Assembly: GCF_004634245.1 (NCBI RefSeq)
Contig: NZ_SJTF01000002.1
Coordinates: 124,001-188,000 of the forward strand
Reading direction: 5' to 3'
DNA length: 64,000 bases
From: Flavobacterium foetidum
GTDB lineage: Bacteria > Bacteroidota > Bacteroidia > Flavobacteriales > Flavobacteriaceae
A model generated the notes under the pieces. It ran no database searches. It was not told where the DNA came from and worked only from the letters and a program-made list of their open reading frames with translations. This document shows, piece after piece, positions 9,377-16,297 of the stretch. Position 1 is the stretch's first letter. Each line of letters begins with the position of its first letter. The translations under genes were made by a program, and so were the position numbers.

Positions 9377-10798
9377 CTAGTCCTCACGGCTCCCATCATC
9401 TGCCATTCTAACCAGTTTCGGTGTAAACTTCGCCACAACATCTACCAAATCTTTCTGCGCTTCCATGACCTGATTGATATCTTTATACGCCATTGGGGCT
9501 TCGTCAAGACCTGCTCCGATAAGCGTAACGCCATGATGGTTCAGGATCGATTTCATTTCGGTTTGGGTGATATTTTTTATGGCTTGGGTTCTGCTCATTT
9601 GTCTTCCTGCTCCATGCGAAGCGGAGTTTATTGCATTTTCTTGGCCTTTTCCTCTCACCAAAAATCCTGGTGCGGTCATACTTCCCGGAATGATTCCCAT
9701 AACGCCTTTTCCGGCTGGAGTTGCACCTTTTCTATGTACAATCACTTCTTCGCCGTTCCAGGTTTCTTTCCAGGCGAAATTATGGTGGTTTTCGACTTTG
9801 GCTAAAATCGTCGCACCCAAAGCACGTTCCATTTTGTTATGGATAATCTCGTGACAAGCCGAAGCGTAATCTCCCGCCAAGTTCATCGCCATCCAGTATT
9901 CCTGACCTAGTTGTGAATTCATATCCAAATACGCCAAGTTTTTGGCTACTTCTGGAAGTCGGCATTCGTCTTTGGCAATTTTAGTATAATGTCCGGCAAT
10001 GGTTGCGCCCATTCCGCGTGAACCGGAATGCGTTAACAAAGCGACGTATTTTCCTTTTGGGATGTTTAAAACCGTATCGTCTTTGGCAAATTCCATGATT
10101 CCGAATTCCACAAAGTGATTTCCACCACCCGAAGATCCTAATTGCGACCACGCTTTATCTTTCAGATTCTTCACAAACGGATTCATATTGAAAGTTTCAT
10201 TCTCCAAAACCGCATGATCCGATTTGTACTGACCGTGAAATCCGTGACCTGCTCCAAAAATAGAATTCGCTATTAATTCTCTTTTGAATTTGGCTTCGTT
10301 TTCAAAGTAAAAATCTTCCGGAATATCGTAAACCGACAACGCCATTCTACACCCAATATCAACTCCAACACCATACGGAATAATGGCATTTTTGGTTGCT
10401 AAAACGCCGCCAATTGGTAATCCGTAACCTTGGTGCGCGTCTGGCATTAAAGCTCCGGCAACCGTAACAGGAAGTTTCATCGCCACTTCCATTTGTTTTC
10501 TGGCTCCGTCTTCGATATGATCCAATCCGTAAGCCGAATACGCATTCGGATTCTGATTTAAAGCAATGAAATCTTCTGGTTTTTCATTCGATTTTTCAAT
10601 TAAAGCCACAGCCAGTTTGCTGAACACTTTATCGTCTATATAATTCTCTGGGGTTTCTAAGACGTTTTTGTAATGAGCAATCATTTCGTCTCTTGTGAAT
10701 CCGTTTCTTTTGCTGTTTATTTTTAAGGCAATCCCAATTATTTTTCCTTCTGGGAATCCTAATTCTAATATATCTGTACCGTTTATTTGTGTTTTCAT
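9377..10798 (-). CDS. rtcB: RtcB family RNA ligase
   Basis: RtcB joins RNA 2',3'-cyclic phosphate or 3'-phosphate ends to 5'-OH ends using Mn2+ and GTP. At 473 aa, all expected motifs are present: VGVDIGCRM with metal ligands D147 and C150, GGGNHF with H228, THSGSRG with H257, the HHN motif at 338-340, and NSASHGAGR, whose H395 corresponds to the guanylated histidine. The active site therefore looks intact. An imperfect palindrome and a -7-like box lie 45-82 bp upstream of the ATG. The same element precedes the tRNA-like RNA units 4 kb away, and the RING/TerD-like gene is upstream on the same strand. No archease gene is visible in the window. Confidence 0.95.
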   Translation of the reverse strand: MKTQINGTDILELGFPEGKIIGIALKINSKRNGFTRDEMIAHYKNVLETPENYIDDKVFSKLAVALIEKSNEKPEDFIALNQNPNAYSAYGLDHIEDGARKQMEVAMKLPVTVAGALMPDAHQGYGLPIGGVLATKNAIIPYGVGVDIGCRMALSVYDIPEDFYFENEAKFKRELIANSIFGAGHGFHGQYKSDHAVLENETFNMNPFVKNLKDKAWSQLGSSGGGNHFVEFGIMEFAKDDTVLNIPKGKYVALLTHSGSRGMGATIAGHYTKIAKDECRLPEVAKNLAYLDMNSQLGQEYWMAMNLAGDYASACHEIIHNKMERALGATILAKVENHHNFAWKETWNGEEVIVHRKGATPAGKGVMGIIPGSMTAPGFLVRGKGQENAINSASHGAGRQMSRTQAIKNITQTEMKSILNHHGVTLIGAGLDEAPMAYKDINQVMEAQKDLVDVVAKFTPKLVRMADDGSRED

Positions 10799-10842
10799 TT
10801 TTTTGTTTTTTTTAGTGGCAAAGTGACAAAGTTTGATAGTGA

Positions 10843-10880
10843 CAAAGGTCTTTTACTACTGCGCAGTTATTTTGCGTAGA
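10843..10880 (-). promoter_or_regulatory. Palindromic operator and promoter-like element upstream of rtcB
   Basis: On the plus strand, an imperfect palindrome (10855-10880) with ACTA, TGCGCAGTTATTTTGCG and TAG segments follows CAAAGGTC, which reads GACCTTTG on the minus strand (compare TAnnTTTG). Three close relatives occur near 14,550, 14,860 and 14,950. The distance to the rtcB ATG would leave a leader of about 40 nt. Confidence 0.5.
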
Positions 10881-10967
10881 TTTTTTATTTCTATTTTTTT
10901 TTGCTCAGCGAAGAGATAGTTCTCGCAAAGTCGCTAAGGTTTTTCTTTAAGTATTAAACACAAAGTT

Positions 10968-11069
10968 TGTCATTTCGACGAAGGAGAAATCTTCGCGAGA
11001 AGCTCTACAAAGATTGGCTTTTCGTTGCGGAGTTACTTGTGGAGATTTCTCCCTTCGGTCGAAATGACA
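10968..11069. repeat. REP-like palindromic element, TGTCATTTCGA family, copy 4
   Basis: Ends TGTCATTTCGACGAAGGAG and CCCTTCGGTCGAAATGACA. It sits between rtcB and the SMI1-like gene. The rest of this gap (10799-11190) holds fragments of other dispersed repeats and no gene. Confidence 0.8.
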
Positions 11070-11190
11070 AACTGTGTGGTTAGTATAACTCGAAAGATTT
11101 TTTTCACGCAGATTCTGCAGATTCAAACAGATTTTCTACTCTTAGTTATATCCCGTTTCAATTACGTTGCTATGACACATATTATTAATT

Positions 11191-11736
11191 TTATCTAATC
11201 CTAGATATGAGTTCATATTTTAAATACTCTCTCAGGTTATTTCCAAACATAATAATGTCAGCTCCCCAAACAGAAATAACCGGCGATAGATATTTATCTT
11301 CAAAAACCACCAGAACACGGTGATGATACATTGGTATGAATCCTACTATTTTTGAAACATCAAATCCAGCTTCAGTAAGAACTAATTCTGCTTCAGCTTT
11401 GTTATCATTAAGTTCATCGATAATCCATCTTGATTTTTCATAATCCTCTGGGTATTGATAAAAGAAATTATCCTGATTAAATGTTATATCTGTTTCATCT
11501 TCTGGATTAATTGAAATTGTTGGTCTATCTAAATTAGAAAAAAGTGAAAGCATTTCTCTATATTCCCAAGGAAAATCAAATCCAAATAATATTTGTAACT
11601 GATCTATTTCTTTTCTGCTAATACCATTTACAAGTTTACTATTAGGTTGAATTTGAAATCCATAAATATCATTGTAAAGTTTTATTTTTTGAAACTTCTT
11701 TTCTATTTTATACTTAAGGTCTTTAATTGTAATCAT
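11191..11736 (-). CDS. SMI1/KNR4-like (SUKH superfamily) protein
   Basis: About 181 aa from the ATG at 11736 (MITIKDLKYKIEKKF); an in-frame ATG 33 bp upstream is also possible. SUKH-type features are a helical N-terminus, then FGFDFPWEYREMLSLFSN, which resembles the core 'P..Y...L...N' segment, and a C-terminal VWGADIIMFGNNLREYL. SUKH proteins are often immunity proteins to nuclease or deaminase toxins, and eukaryotic members act in cell-wall regulation. It begins 58 bp past the stop of the RING/TerD-like gene (25 bp if the upstream start is used), so the two are probably co-transcribed. No toxin gene is visible next to it. The family call is by pattern only. Confidence 0.7.
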   Translation of the reverse strand: MITIKDLKYKIEKKFQKIKLYNDIYGFQIQPNSKLVNGISRKEIDQLQILFGFDFPWEYREMLSLFSNLDRPTISINPEDETDITFNQDNFFYQYPEDYEKSRWIIDELNDNKAEAELVLTEAGFDVSKIVGFIPMYHHRVLVVFEDKYLSPVISVWGADIIMFGNNLREYLKYELISRIR

Positions 11737-11794
11737 CTTTCTATTTTTGAGATAAAACCACAAATTCAATTAAGAATCTGTGGTTTCTAATTTT

Positions 11795-14035
11795 TTAATC
11801 CACCAATAACTGCGTAACAACCGCTGGGTTCATCGCCCATTGCGCTGTGTAAACCTCATCAGCAATTTCGTTTTCGGTGATTGTTAAACCTTGAGCTTCT
11901 GCTTTAAGTTGCAACAAATTACCAATATTCAATTTGCTGTTTAGTTTTGCCAATAACGCCCGAACTCCTTTGAAGTCCAAACCACCTACAACCTGACCTC
12001 CGAAAGTCATCTCTAACCAAACGATTTCTCTTTTGGCTACATCCAACACGCCGAAAACCAAACCTTTAGCAACATTCTGAGTTACACGAACCTGATGATC
12101 TACACACGACGGATCGTATGCTACACCAGTTCTTTCCGAAATTTTCATCGGATATTTGCTGTTCATCCAACCTACGATTAAATTTGGCGTAATACTTCCG
12201 TTGCTGTACGCATTGCAAGTAAAAGTTACAAATTTAGCTTTGGCATTCGCCAATTCGTCGATGTTGATGTTGATATATTCGGCAGTTCCAATTTTATTCG
12301 GAATGCTTCGGATATCTCCACTATGCTGACAACCTGTAGTCGTCAATCGGCTGAAAGAACAAATATCTGAACGGTCTTCGTAAGCAATATGACAGCTTAA
12401 ATCCATATCCAAATGTTGTGCAGGAAGATCTTTACCCCACTGCATAAACAATCGCACTTCGTTTCCTTCAACTGGGAAACGTGTTCCCATTAAAGCAACT
12501 GGCAAATCCTGAACAGTATCGCTTCGATCTCCAATAGAAACCGGAATATTAAACAATTGTGGATCGATATAGATCGTTTTATTAGTATTTGGAACAGAAG
12601 CAAATCGTTTTTTCATAGCCAAAAGACATAATTTCTCGATTTGATTTTTCATTTCTTCCAACTGAAAATCTTCGTATAATCCCAACAACTGATTGGCACC
12701 AATTCGTTTGTTTGTTCCACCCAAAGGTTTCACGCTTCTCTGCATGTTTTTATCAAAATAATTTTGAGCATACATATTCAAAGTAAACACCAATCGAGCT
12801 GGAACTTTATCGATGATTTCTTCAAAATGAGCAATGGTTTCTTCTGCTCCGAACCAAAGCATATTCGAAAACAACGAACGAGCAAATAATCCTGGACGTT
12901 GTTTCAATAAGGCAAATGTCTTATCGGCATCAAATTTCAATCTTGAAGAATTCACTTTGCTTTGCCAAACGTCGTACACTTGGTTGTAGAAAACATCCAT
13001 TAAAAAGTTCAATTTCTCAAACCCTTTTCTTTTGCTGTATTCTGCCAAACGCAACGCACGGATAAAACGAACCCACATTCCTCTTTTTGGATGCATCGTT
13101 TCACACATCGCCTCAACGTCCATGTTCATATTGTTTAGCCAATTTGCCACCATTAAACATTCTTTTCGGGAATATTTAAGTTTTAAATCTTTTTGAGATG
13201 CAATTCTCGCCTGAACGCTTGTATCTAAAACATTATGGAAATGCTGTGCATTTTTTGATGTTCTTTTGATAATCGTTTTTGGCTCAATAATCTGAAGCAT
13301 TCCTGTGTTTTTGTACCACAAGTATCGCAAGATATCTGTTGGCGTTTTCAAAAACTGAGACGCTTGGTCTTCCTTACCATTTTCAATCAAAAGATCGATC
13401 ACCAGCATTAAAGTTTCTTTCATAGCCACTTCTCCTTTTGGTAAAGGCAAATAGTGCATAGCCAATTTTAAACTATCTACCTGAGTAGCATCTAAAGCGG
13501 TTTTGGATTGCAATAATGAGATATAGAAATCATTTAGGTCTTTTTCTGACCATAATTCCAATATTTTCAATTTGCTTCCTTGTCCGATATTTTCCAGTTT
13601 ACCGAATTCAAACGGAGTGCCGCAGAACGGGCAACCATTGTATCTTTCTAATGGGAAAGTATTATCTGGGATTGTATGGCCGCATTGTAAAGTTGTTCCT
13701 CTTTTTATATTTAAAACATTCCAAAAATATGTAACTACATGATCTAAAACAGATTCTCCTGTTGGAACATTCCATTCTTTCACTAATGGCGTCCAGTTTT
13801 TATCAGTTCCTAGAACTTCTCTCAAGACTTCTAAAACCTCGATTTTATATTTTGGGTTTACGTTGTTCAAAGCATGAAGCAATGACTCAGAAAAGGTAAA
13901 TCCAAGTTTTGAAACATTGGCTAACAAAACTGAAGTTGTTCCTGATAAATTTTTAGAGTCATTCGCAATCATTTCTGACGGAATGAAAATAGCATTTTGA
14001 CGTAAACTGATTTTTAATAATTCTTTTGTTTTCAT
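11795..14035 (-). CDS. RING-like zinc finger, helical-repeat and TerD-like protein (MXAN_6230/SCO0854-type)
   Basis: A 746-residue protein. An N-terminal helical region leads to a RING-like zinc site, C118-G-H120 and C135-PF-C138. A long helical-repeat region follows (about 150-490), with basic, aromatic-rich segments such as RFIRALRLAEYSKRKGF. The C-terminal third (about 500-690) is beta-rich and resembles TerD-like domains (DLSCHIAYEDRSD, GWMNSKY). The architecture matches what I know as the MXAN_6230/SCO0854 RING-domain family, whose biochemical role is not established. It lies directly downstream of the tRNA-like RNA cluster, with rtcB further downstream on the same strand. I infer that it binds or sorts RNA for the RtcB system, much as Ro60-type proteins do. 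Confidence 0.75.
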   Translation of the reverse strand: MKTKELLKISLRQNAIFIPSEMIANDSKNLSGTTSVLLANVSKLGFTFSESLLHALNNVNPKYKIEVLEVLREVLGTDKNWTPLVKEWNVPTGESVLDHVVTYFWNVLNIKRGTTLQCGHTIPDNTFPLERYNGCPFCGTPFEFGKLENIGQGSKLKILELWSEKDLNDFYISLLQSKTALDATQVDSLKLAMHYLPLPKGEVAMKETLMLVIDLLIENGKEDQASQFLKTPTDILRYLWYKNTGMLQIIEPKTIIKRTSKNAQHFHNVLDTSVQARIASQKDLKLKYSRKECLMVANWLNNMNMDVEAMCETMHPKRGMWVRFIRALRLAEYSKRKGFEKLNFLMDVFYNQVYDVWQSKVNSSRLKFDADKTFALLKQRPGLFARSLFSNMLWFGAEETIAHFEEIIDKVPARLVFTLNMYAQNYFDKNMQRSVKPLGGTNKRIGANQLLGLYEDFQLEEMKNQIEKLCLLAMKKRFASVPNTNKTIYIDPQLFNIPVSIGDRSDTVQDLPVALMGTRFPVEGNEVRLFMQWGKDLPAQHLDMDLSCHIAYEDRSDICSFSRLTTTGCQHSGDIRSIPNKIGTAEYININIDELANAKAKFVTFTCNAYSNGSITPNLIVGWMNSKYPMKISERTGVAYDPSCVDHQVRVTQNVAKGLVFGVLDVAKREIVWLEMTFGGQVVGGLDFKGVRALLAKLNSKLNIGNLLQLKAEAQGLTITENEIADEVYTAQWAMNPAVVTQLLVD

Positions 14036-14218
14036 TTTTTTAATTTTTAAAATTTAGATAATTGTGTTTCTGAGTTCTACCTAAAAGAGTTTTGAAGTAA
14101 GAAACACTTGACCTGAAATTTGAGTGTAATGAACTAGCTGATACAAATTAAGAGTTTGGTGGGTTTCCCCAAGAAGTAAGCTAATTTTGACCCTCGTTTT
14201 TTTATTAATGATGATTTT

Positions 14219-14269
14219 AAAACTTGCCGGACTCGAACCGGAAAAAACCAATTGTCTGAAGTAAGTTTC
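14219..14269 (-). ncRNA. Truncated tRNA-like fragment (acceptor-like stem plus T-arm)
   Basis: On the minus strand CCGG-TTCGAGT-CCGG has a T-arm shape with a classic T-loop. GAAACTT, part of motif copy 3, can pair with AAGTTTT after the T-arm to give a 7-bp acceptor-like stem. There is no D-arm and no recognisable anticodon arm. It lies immediately 3' of the complete tRNA-like unit. It may be a decayed third unit or a minihelix RNA. Confidence 0.5.
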
Positions 14270-14285
14270 AATTGACCATTAATTG

Positions 14286-14401
14286 TGGAGCAGGTGGGAT
14301 TCGAACCCACGACCCGGACATTAAAAGTGTAAGAAGTAAATTTTGATTGACCATTATTGATAATTTCAAAACTACCTGCTCTACCACTGAGCTACTGCCC
14401 C
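14286..14401 (-). ncRNA. tRNA-like gene A with a 44-nt insert in the anticodon stem
   Basis: Acceptor GGGGCAG/CTGCTCC, D-arm GCTC-AGTGGTA-GAGC, and T-arm GTGGG-TTCGAAT-CCCAC are all canonical. The anticodon arm is broken after its second base by 44 nt (14331-14374). Removing them gives GGACA-CTTTTAA-TGTCC, a perfect 5-bp stem and 7-nt loop with anticodon UUU (Lys), and a normal 72-nt tRNA body. The insert carries TAGTTTTGAAATTA and GGTCAATCAAAA, whose AGTTTTGA/TCAAAA segments can pair, and ends with the TTACTTC motif. CCA is not encoded. Whether it is spliced, cleaved, or used as a decoy cannot be told from sequence. Confidence 0.8.
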
Positions 14402-14408
14402 AATTATG

Positions 14409-14575
14409 ATTGAAAAATAAAAAGGTAATGGTGTAAGTGTGTACATTGGAAAGTGTTTTCGAAGTAACTCAAACTTGACCTGTTTTATTCTTTTTCTATT
14501 TCTATGAACGTTTGTTTTTATTTCTGAACAAAGATTTTAAAACTAGTGCGCAGTTATTTTGCGTAGTTAAAATAT
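14409..14575 (-). repeat. Leader repeat of tRNA-like unit A (near-identical to 14721-14885)
   Basis: About 165 bp almost identical to the leader of tRNA-like gene B. It includes GTGTGTACATTGGAAAGTG, motif copy 5, and the palindromic element at the far end. The leader plus tRNA-like gene forms a duplicated unit of about 300 bp. A third, shorter trace of the leader lies at 14905-14970. Confidence 0.85.
14529..14567 (-). promoter_or_regulatory. Palindromic operator and promoter-like element, tRNA-like unit A
   Basis: The palindrome at 14542-14567 contains ACTAGTGCGCAG and TTATTTTGCGTAGT. On the minus strand it is followed 5 nt later by AATCTTTG, one mismatch from TAnnTTTG. The same arrangement precedes rtcB and unit B, so co-regulation is likely. 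Transcription would start about 120 nt before the tRNA-like body. Confidence 0.5.
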
Positions 14576-14591
14576 CTTTTTTTATTATTTG

Positions 14592-14714
14592 TAAAGCAGG
14601 TGGGATTCGAACCCACAACCCTTGGTACCCTGAGTTGAAGTAAGTTTTGATTGACCTATGTGGGTAATTTCAAAACTACTATTACCAATGCTCTATCCAT
14701 TGAGCTACTGCTTC
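14592..14714 (-). ncRNA. tRNA-like gene B with an insert of about 48 nt in the anticodon arm
   Basis: Acceptor GAAGCAG/CTGCTTT (last pair G-U), D-arm GCTC-AATGGATA-GAGC and T-arm GTGGG-TTCGAAT-CCCAC are intact. The arms TTGGTA and TACCAA pair around the insertion. Removing 48 nt (14635-14682) leaves the 7-nt loop CTCAGGG on a 6-bp stem, which would read CAG; this is not a standard class I leucine tRNA, so the exact boundaries are uncertain. The insert contains TAGTTTTGAAATTA and GGTCAATCAAAAC followed by TTACTTC, nearly the same as in gene A. The segment GGTAAT/ATTACC offers a competing hairpin. Confidence 0.75.
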
Positions 14715-14720
14715 GTATAT

Positions 14721-14885
14721 AATTGAATAAAAAGGTAATCGTATAAGTGTGTACATTGGAAAGTGTTTTCGAAGTAACTTAAACTTGACCTGTTTTATTC
14801 TTTTCTATTTCTATGAACGTTTGTTTTTAATTCTGAACAAAGATTTTAAAACTAGTGCGCAGTTATTTTGCGTAGTAAAATTTTT
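14721..14885 (-). repeat. Leader repeat of tRNA-like unit B
   Basis: Second copy of the leader described at 14409-14575, differing at scattered positions and by single-base indels. It carries motif copy 7 and its own palindrome at 14851-14876. Confidence 0.85.
14838..14876 (-). promoter_or_regulatory. Palindromic operator and promoter-like element, tRNA-like unit B
   Basis: Palindrome 14851-14876 is identical to the unit A palindrome (ACTAGTGCGCAG and TTATTTTGCGTAGT). On the minus strand AATCTTTG follows at the same spacing. Confidence 0.5.
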
Positions 14886-14925
14886 GTTTCATTTTTTAGA
14901 AATGCTATCTGTTTTATTTCTTGAG

Positions 14926-14964
14926 CAAAGATTTCAAAGCCACTACGCAATTATTTTGCGCAGT
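14926..14964 (-). promoter_or_regulatory. Fourth copy of the palindromic element
   Basis: ACTACGCAA-TTATT-TTGCGCAGT is a near-perfect inverted repeat of 9-bp arms with one mismatch (14942-14964). It is followed on the minus strand by AATCTTTG. It lies upstream of both tRNA-like units and may drive the whole cluster. Confidence 0.5.
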
Positions 14965-15068
14965 AAAAAAGAAATTTTAATTTTGAGTAAATATTTTTTT
15001 ATTAAAACCGTGTAAGTCCCAATTGTACGGCATATTCGTAATTTTTGAATTATTGTAAAAAATTGAAA

Positions 15069-15285
15069 GTCCCAGCGGGACGAAATATTTATAGCTATTT
15101 TTCTATGCGCATCTAAAAGAGCCCGAGCGGGGCGAAATATTTATTGATTAAAACAAACCGAAGTGTCGCTCCGCTGGAGCTTTATTGTTGGGTTTTGCAA
15201 ATTGGCTATAAATGTTGAGCTCCTCTGGAGCTTTAAGATTAGATTTTATAATTTGCTATAAATATTTCGCTTCTCCGAAGCTCTG
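15069..15285. repeat. Array of five palindromes linked to GAAATATTTATAG
   Basis: GTCCCAGCGGGAC (15069), GCCCGAGCGGGGC (15121), GCTCCGCTGGAGC (15168), AGCTCCTCTGGAGCT (15218) and GCTTCTCCGAAGC (15269) are arranged with GAAATATTTATAGC tails, the last in the opposite orientation. This looks like a REP/BIME cluster of the kind mobilised by REP-associated transposases. No gene lies between the tRNA-like cluster and the HD gene. Confidence 0.7.
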
Positions 15286-15302
15286 TTCAAACACATATTA
15301 AT

Positions 15303-15917
15303 ATGGATTTAAAAAAAACCTACACCGATTTACTTCTAAACATTGGCTTTTCAGAAAATGAAATTCAGCAAAACTGGGCTGATTTAGAAAAGGCATATTC
15401 CAAAAAATCAAGACATTATCATAATCTCACGCATTTAAAAGAAATGATCGAGAGTTTTGAAGTCTATCGTGATAAACTTCAAAACCCAAACGAAATATTA
15501 TTTTCGATTTTCTATCATGATTTTGTGTATTCGGCATCCAAAAAAGATAACGAACTCAAAAGTGCTGAATATGCTTTGTCTGTTTTACCTAAAAATGTCA
15601 ATCTAAATAAACAATTAGTTTTTGATGCAATCTGTGCAACGCAACAGCATCAACACAATGCAATCGAAGATATTAATTGGTTAATCGATTTTGATTTGAA
15701 AATCCTTGCTAAAGATTGGGATGATTATAAAACCTATTTTGAACAAATCAGAAAAGAATATCGCATTTATCCTGATTTTCTATACAGGCCAGGACGTGCA
15801 AAAGCTTTGAAACATTTTTTGGAAAACGAGTTTATTTTTCAGACTGATGAGTTTAGGAGTTTGTATGAGGAAAAAGCTCGGGCTAATATTGAAAAAGAGA
15901 TTCTATTATTAACGTAA
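15303..15917 (+). CDS. HD-superfamily metal-dependent phosphohydrolase (COG4339-like)
   Basis: 204 aa, all helical. HD-type metal ligands are visible as H38-x-H40-x3-H44 in RHYHNLTHLKEM and H72-D73 in FYHDFVYS. A later motif with Tyr and Arg (YPDFLYRPGRAKAL) matches the predicted metal-dependent HD family COG4339. The substrate is unknown; HD enzymes often remove phosphates from nucleotides or RNA ends. It is transcribed away from the tRNA-like cluster and precedes the WYL regulator on the same strand, so a role in RNA-end processing beside RtcB is a reasonable inference. Confidence 0.85.
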   Translation: MDLKKTYTDLLLNIGFSENEIQQNWADLEKAYSKKSRHYHNLTHLKEMIESFEVYRDKLQNPNEILFSIFYHDFVYSASKKDNELKSAEYALSVLPKNVNLNKQLVFDAICATQQHQHNAIEDINWLIDFDLKILAKDWDDYKTYFEQIRKEYRIYPDFLYRPGRAKALKHFLENEFIFQTDEFRSLYEEKARANIEKEILLLT

Positions 15918-16022
15918 ATGCGTGAGGGATTGAAGTGGAGCTCTTTTTTAAGGCGATTTTTCTTCGCCTTAAAAAAAGCGGGAACGTAAAGCCCGACCCG
16001 CCTTTTTCGGCGGGGCACGCCC
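15918..16022. repeat. Dispersed repeat GCGTGAGGGATTGAAG to GGCGGGGCACGCCC
   Basis: The segment starts GCGTGAGGGATTGAAGTGG, contains the hairpin AAGGCGA-TTTTTC-TTCGCCTT, and ends with GACCCGCCTTTTTCGGCGGG and GGCACGCCC. I recognise this as a repeat type common in Flavobacterium genomes. Its hairpins may also terminate the HD gene transcript. Confidence 0.5.
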
Positions 16023-16104
16023 AAAATTTCAACGCAGAATTAATCTCGCAAAGACGCGAAGTCGCAAAGTTTTTTTGTTTAAAGTATTAATTAATCGTAC
16101 AGTT

Positions 16105-16206
16105 TGTCATTTCGACGTAAGGAGAAATCACACACGGAATTCCACAAAGATTGGCGACGTTCTGGACGGAGTTTCTAGTGTGATTTCTCCTTACGTCGAA
16201 ATGACA
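16105..16206. repeat. REP-like palindromic element, TGTCATTTCGA family, copy 5
   Basis: Ends TGTCATTTCGACGTAAGGAG and CTCCTTACGTCGAAATGACA are perfect inverted repeats, with AAATCACAC inside. It lies just before the WYL regulator. Confidence 0.8.
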
Positions 16207-16297
16207 AAAAATGAGAGAAATCATTCTAATCCTCATAATCTGTGGCTTAAAAATAAAAAACTTAGTGCCCTCGCGCCTTTGTGGCAAAACAAAAACA

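Larger units (their letters stand above)
14094..14790 (-). repeat. Seven copies of the 20-nt motif GGTCAA-N7-TTACTTC
   Basis: On the minus strand the motif occurs at 14094-14113, 14173-14192, 14258-14277, 14333-14352, 14461-14480, 14637-14656 and 14771-14790. Copy 2 reads GGTCAA-AATTAGC-TTACTTC; the spacer differs between copies but is always 7 nt. Two copies lie inside the inserts of the tRNA-like genes. Several are preceded at variable distance by TAGTTTTRAAAT. Unrelated spacers between invariant blocks suggest a selected protein-binding, cleavage or pairing signal. Confidence 0.85.

Noticed and set aside
11795..14035. Ro60/TROVE protein
   Set aside because: The helical region is reminiscent, but the RING-like zinc site and the TerD-like C-terminus fit the MXAN_6230/SCO0854 type better, and no vWA MIDAS motif (DxSxS) is seen.
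14286..14714. Ordinary tRNA genes
   Set aside because: The anticodon arms are interrupted by 44 and about 48 nt, so no normal tRNA can form without removing the inserts.
14286..14714. Known self-cleaving ribozyme in the inserts
   Set aside because: No hammerhead core (CUGAUGA/GAAA) or other nucleolytic ribozyme signature was recognisable by eye.
14749..15015. 88-codon frame in the tRNA-like leader
   Set aside because: It reads through the duplicated leader and palindromes on the opposite strand; the duplicate leader does not keep the frame.
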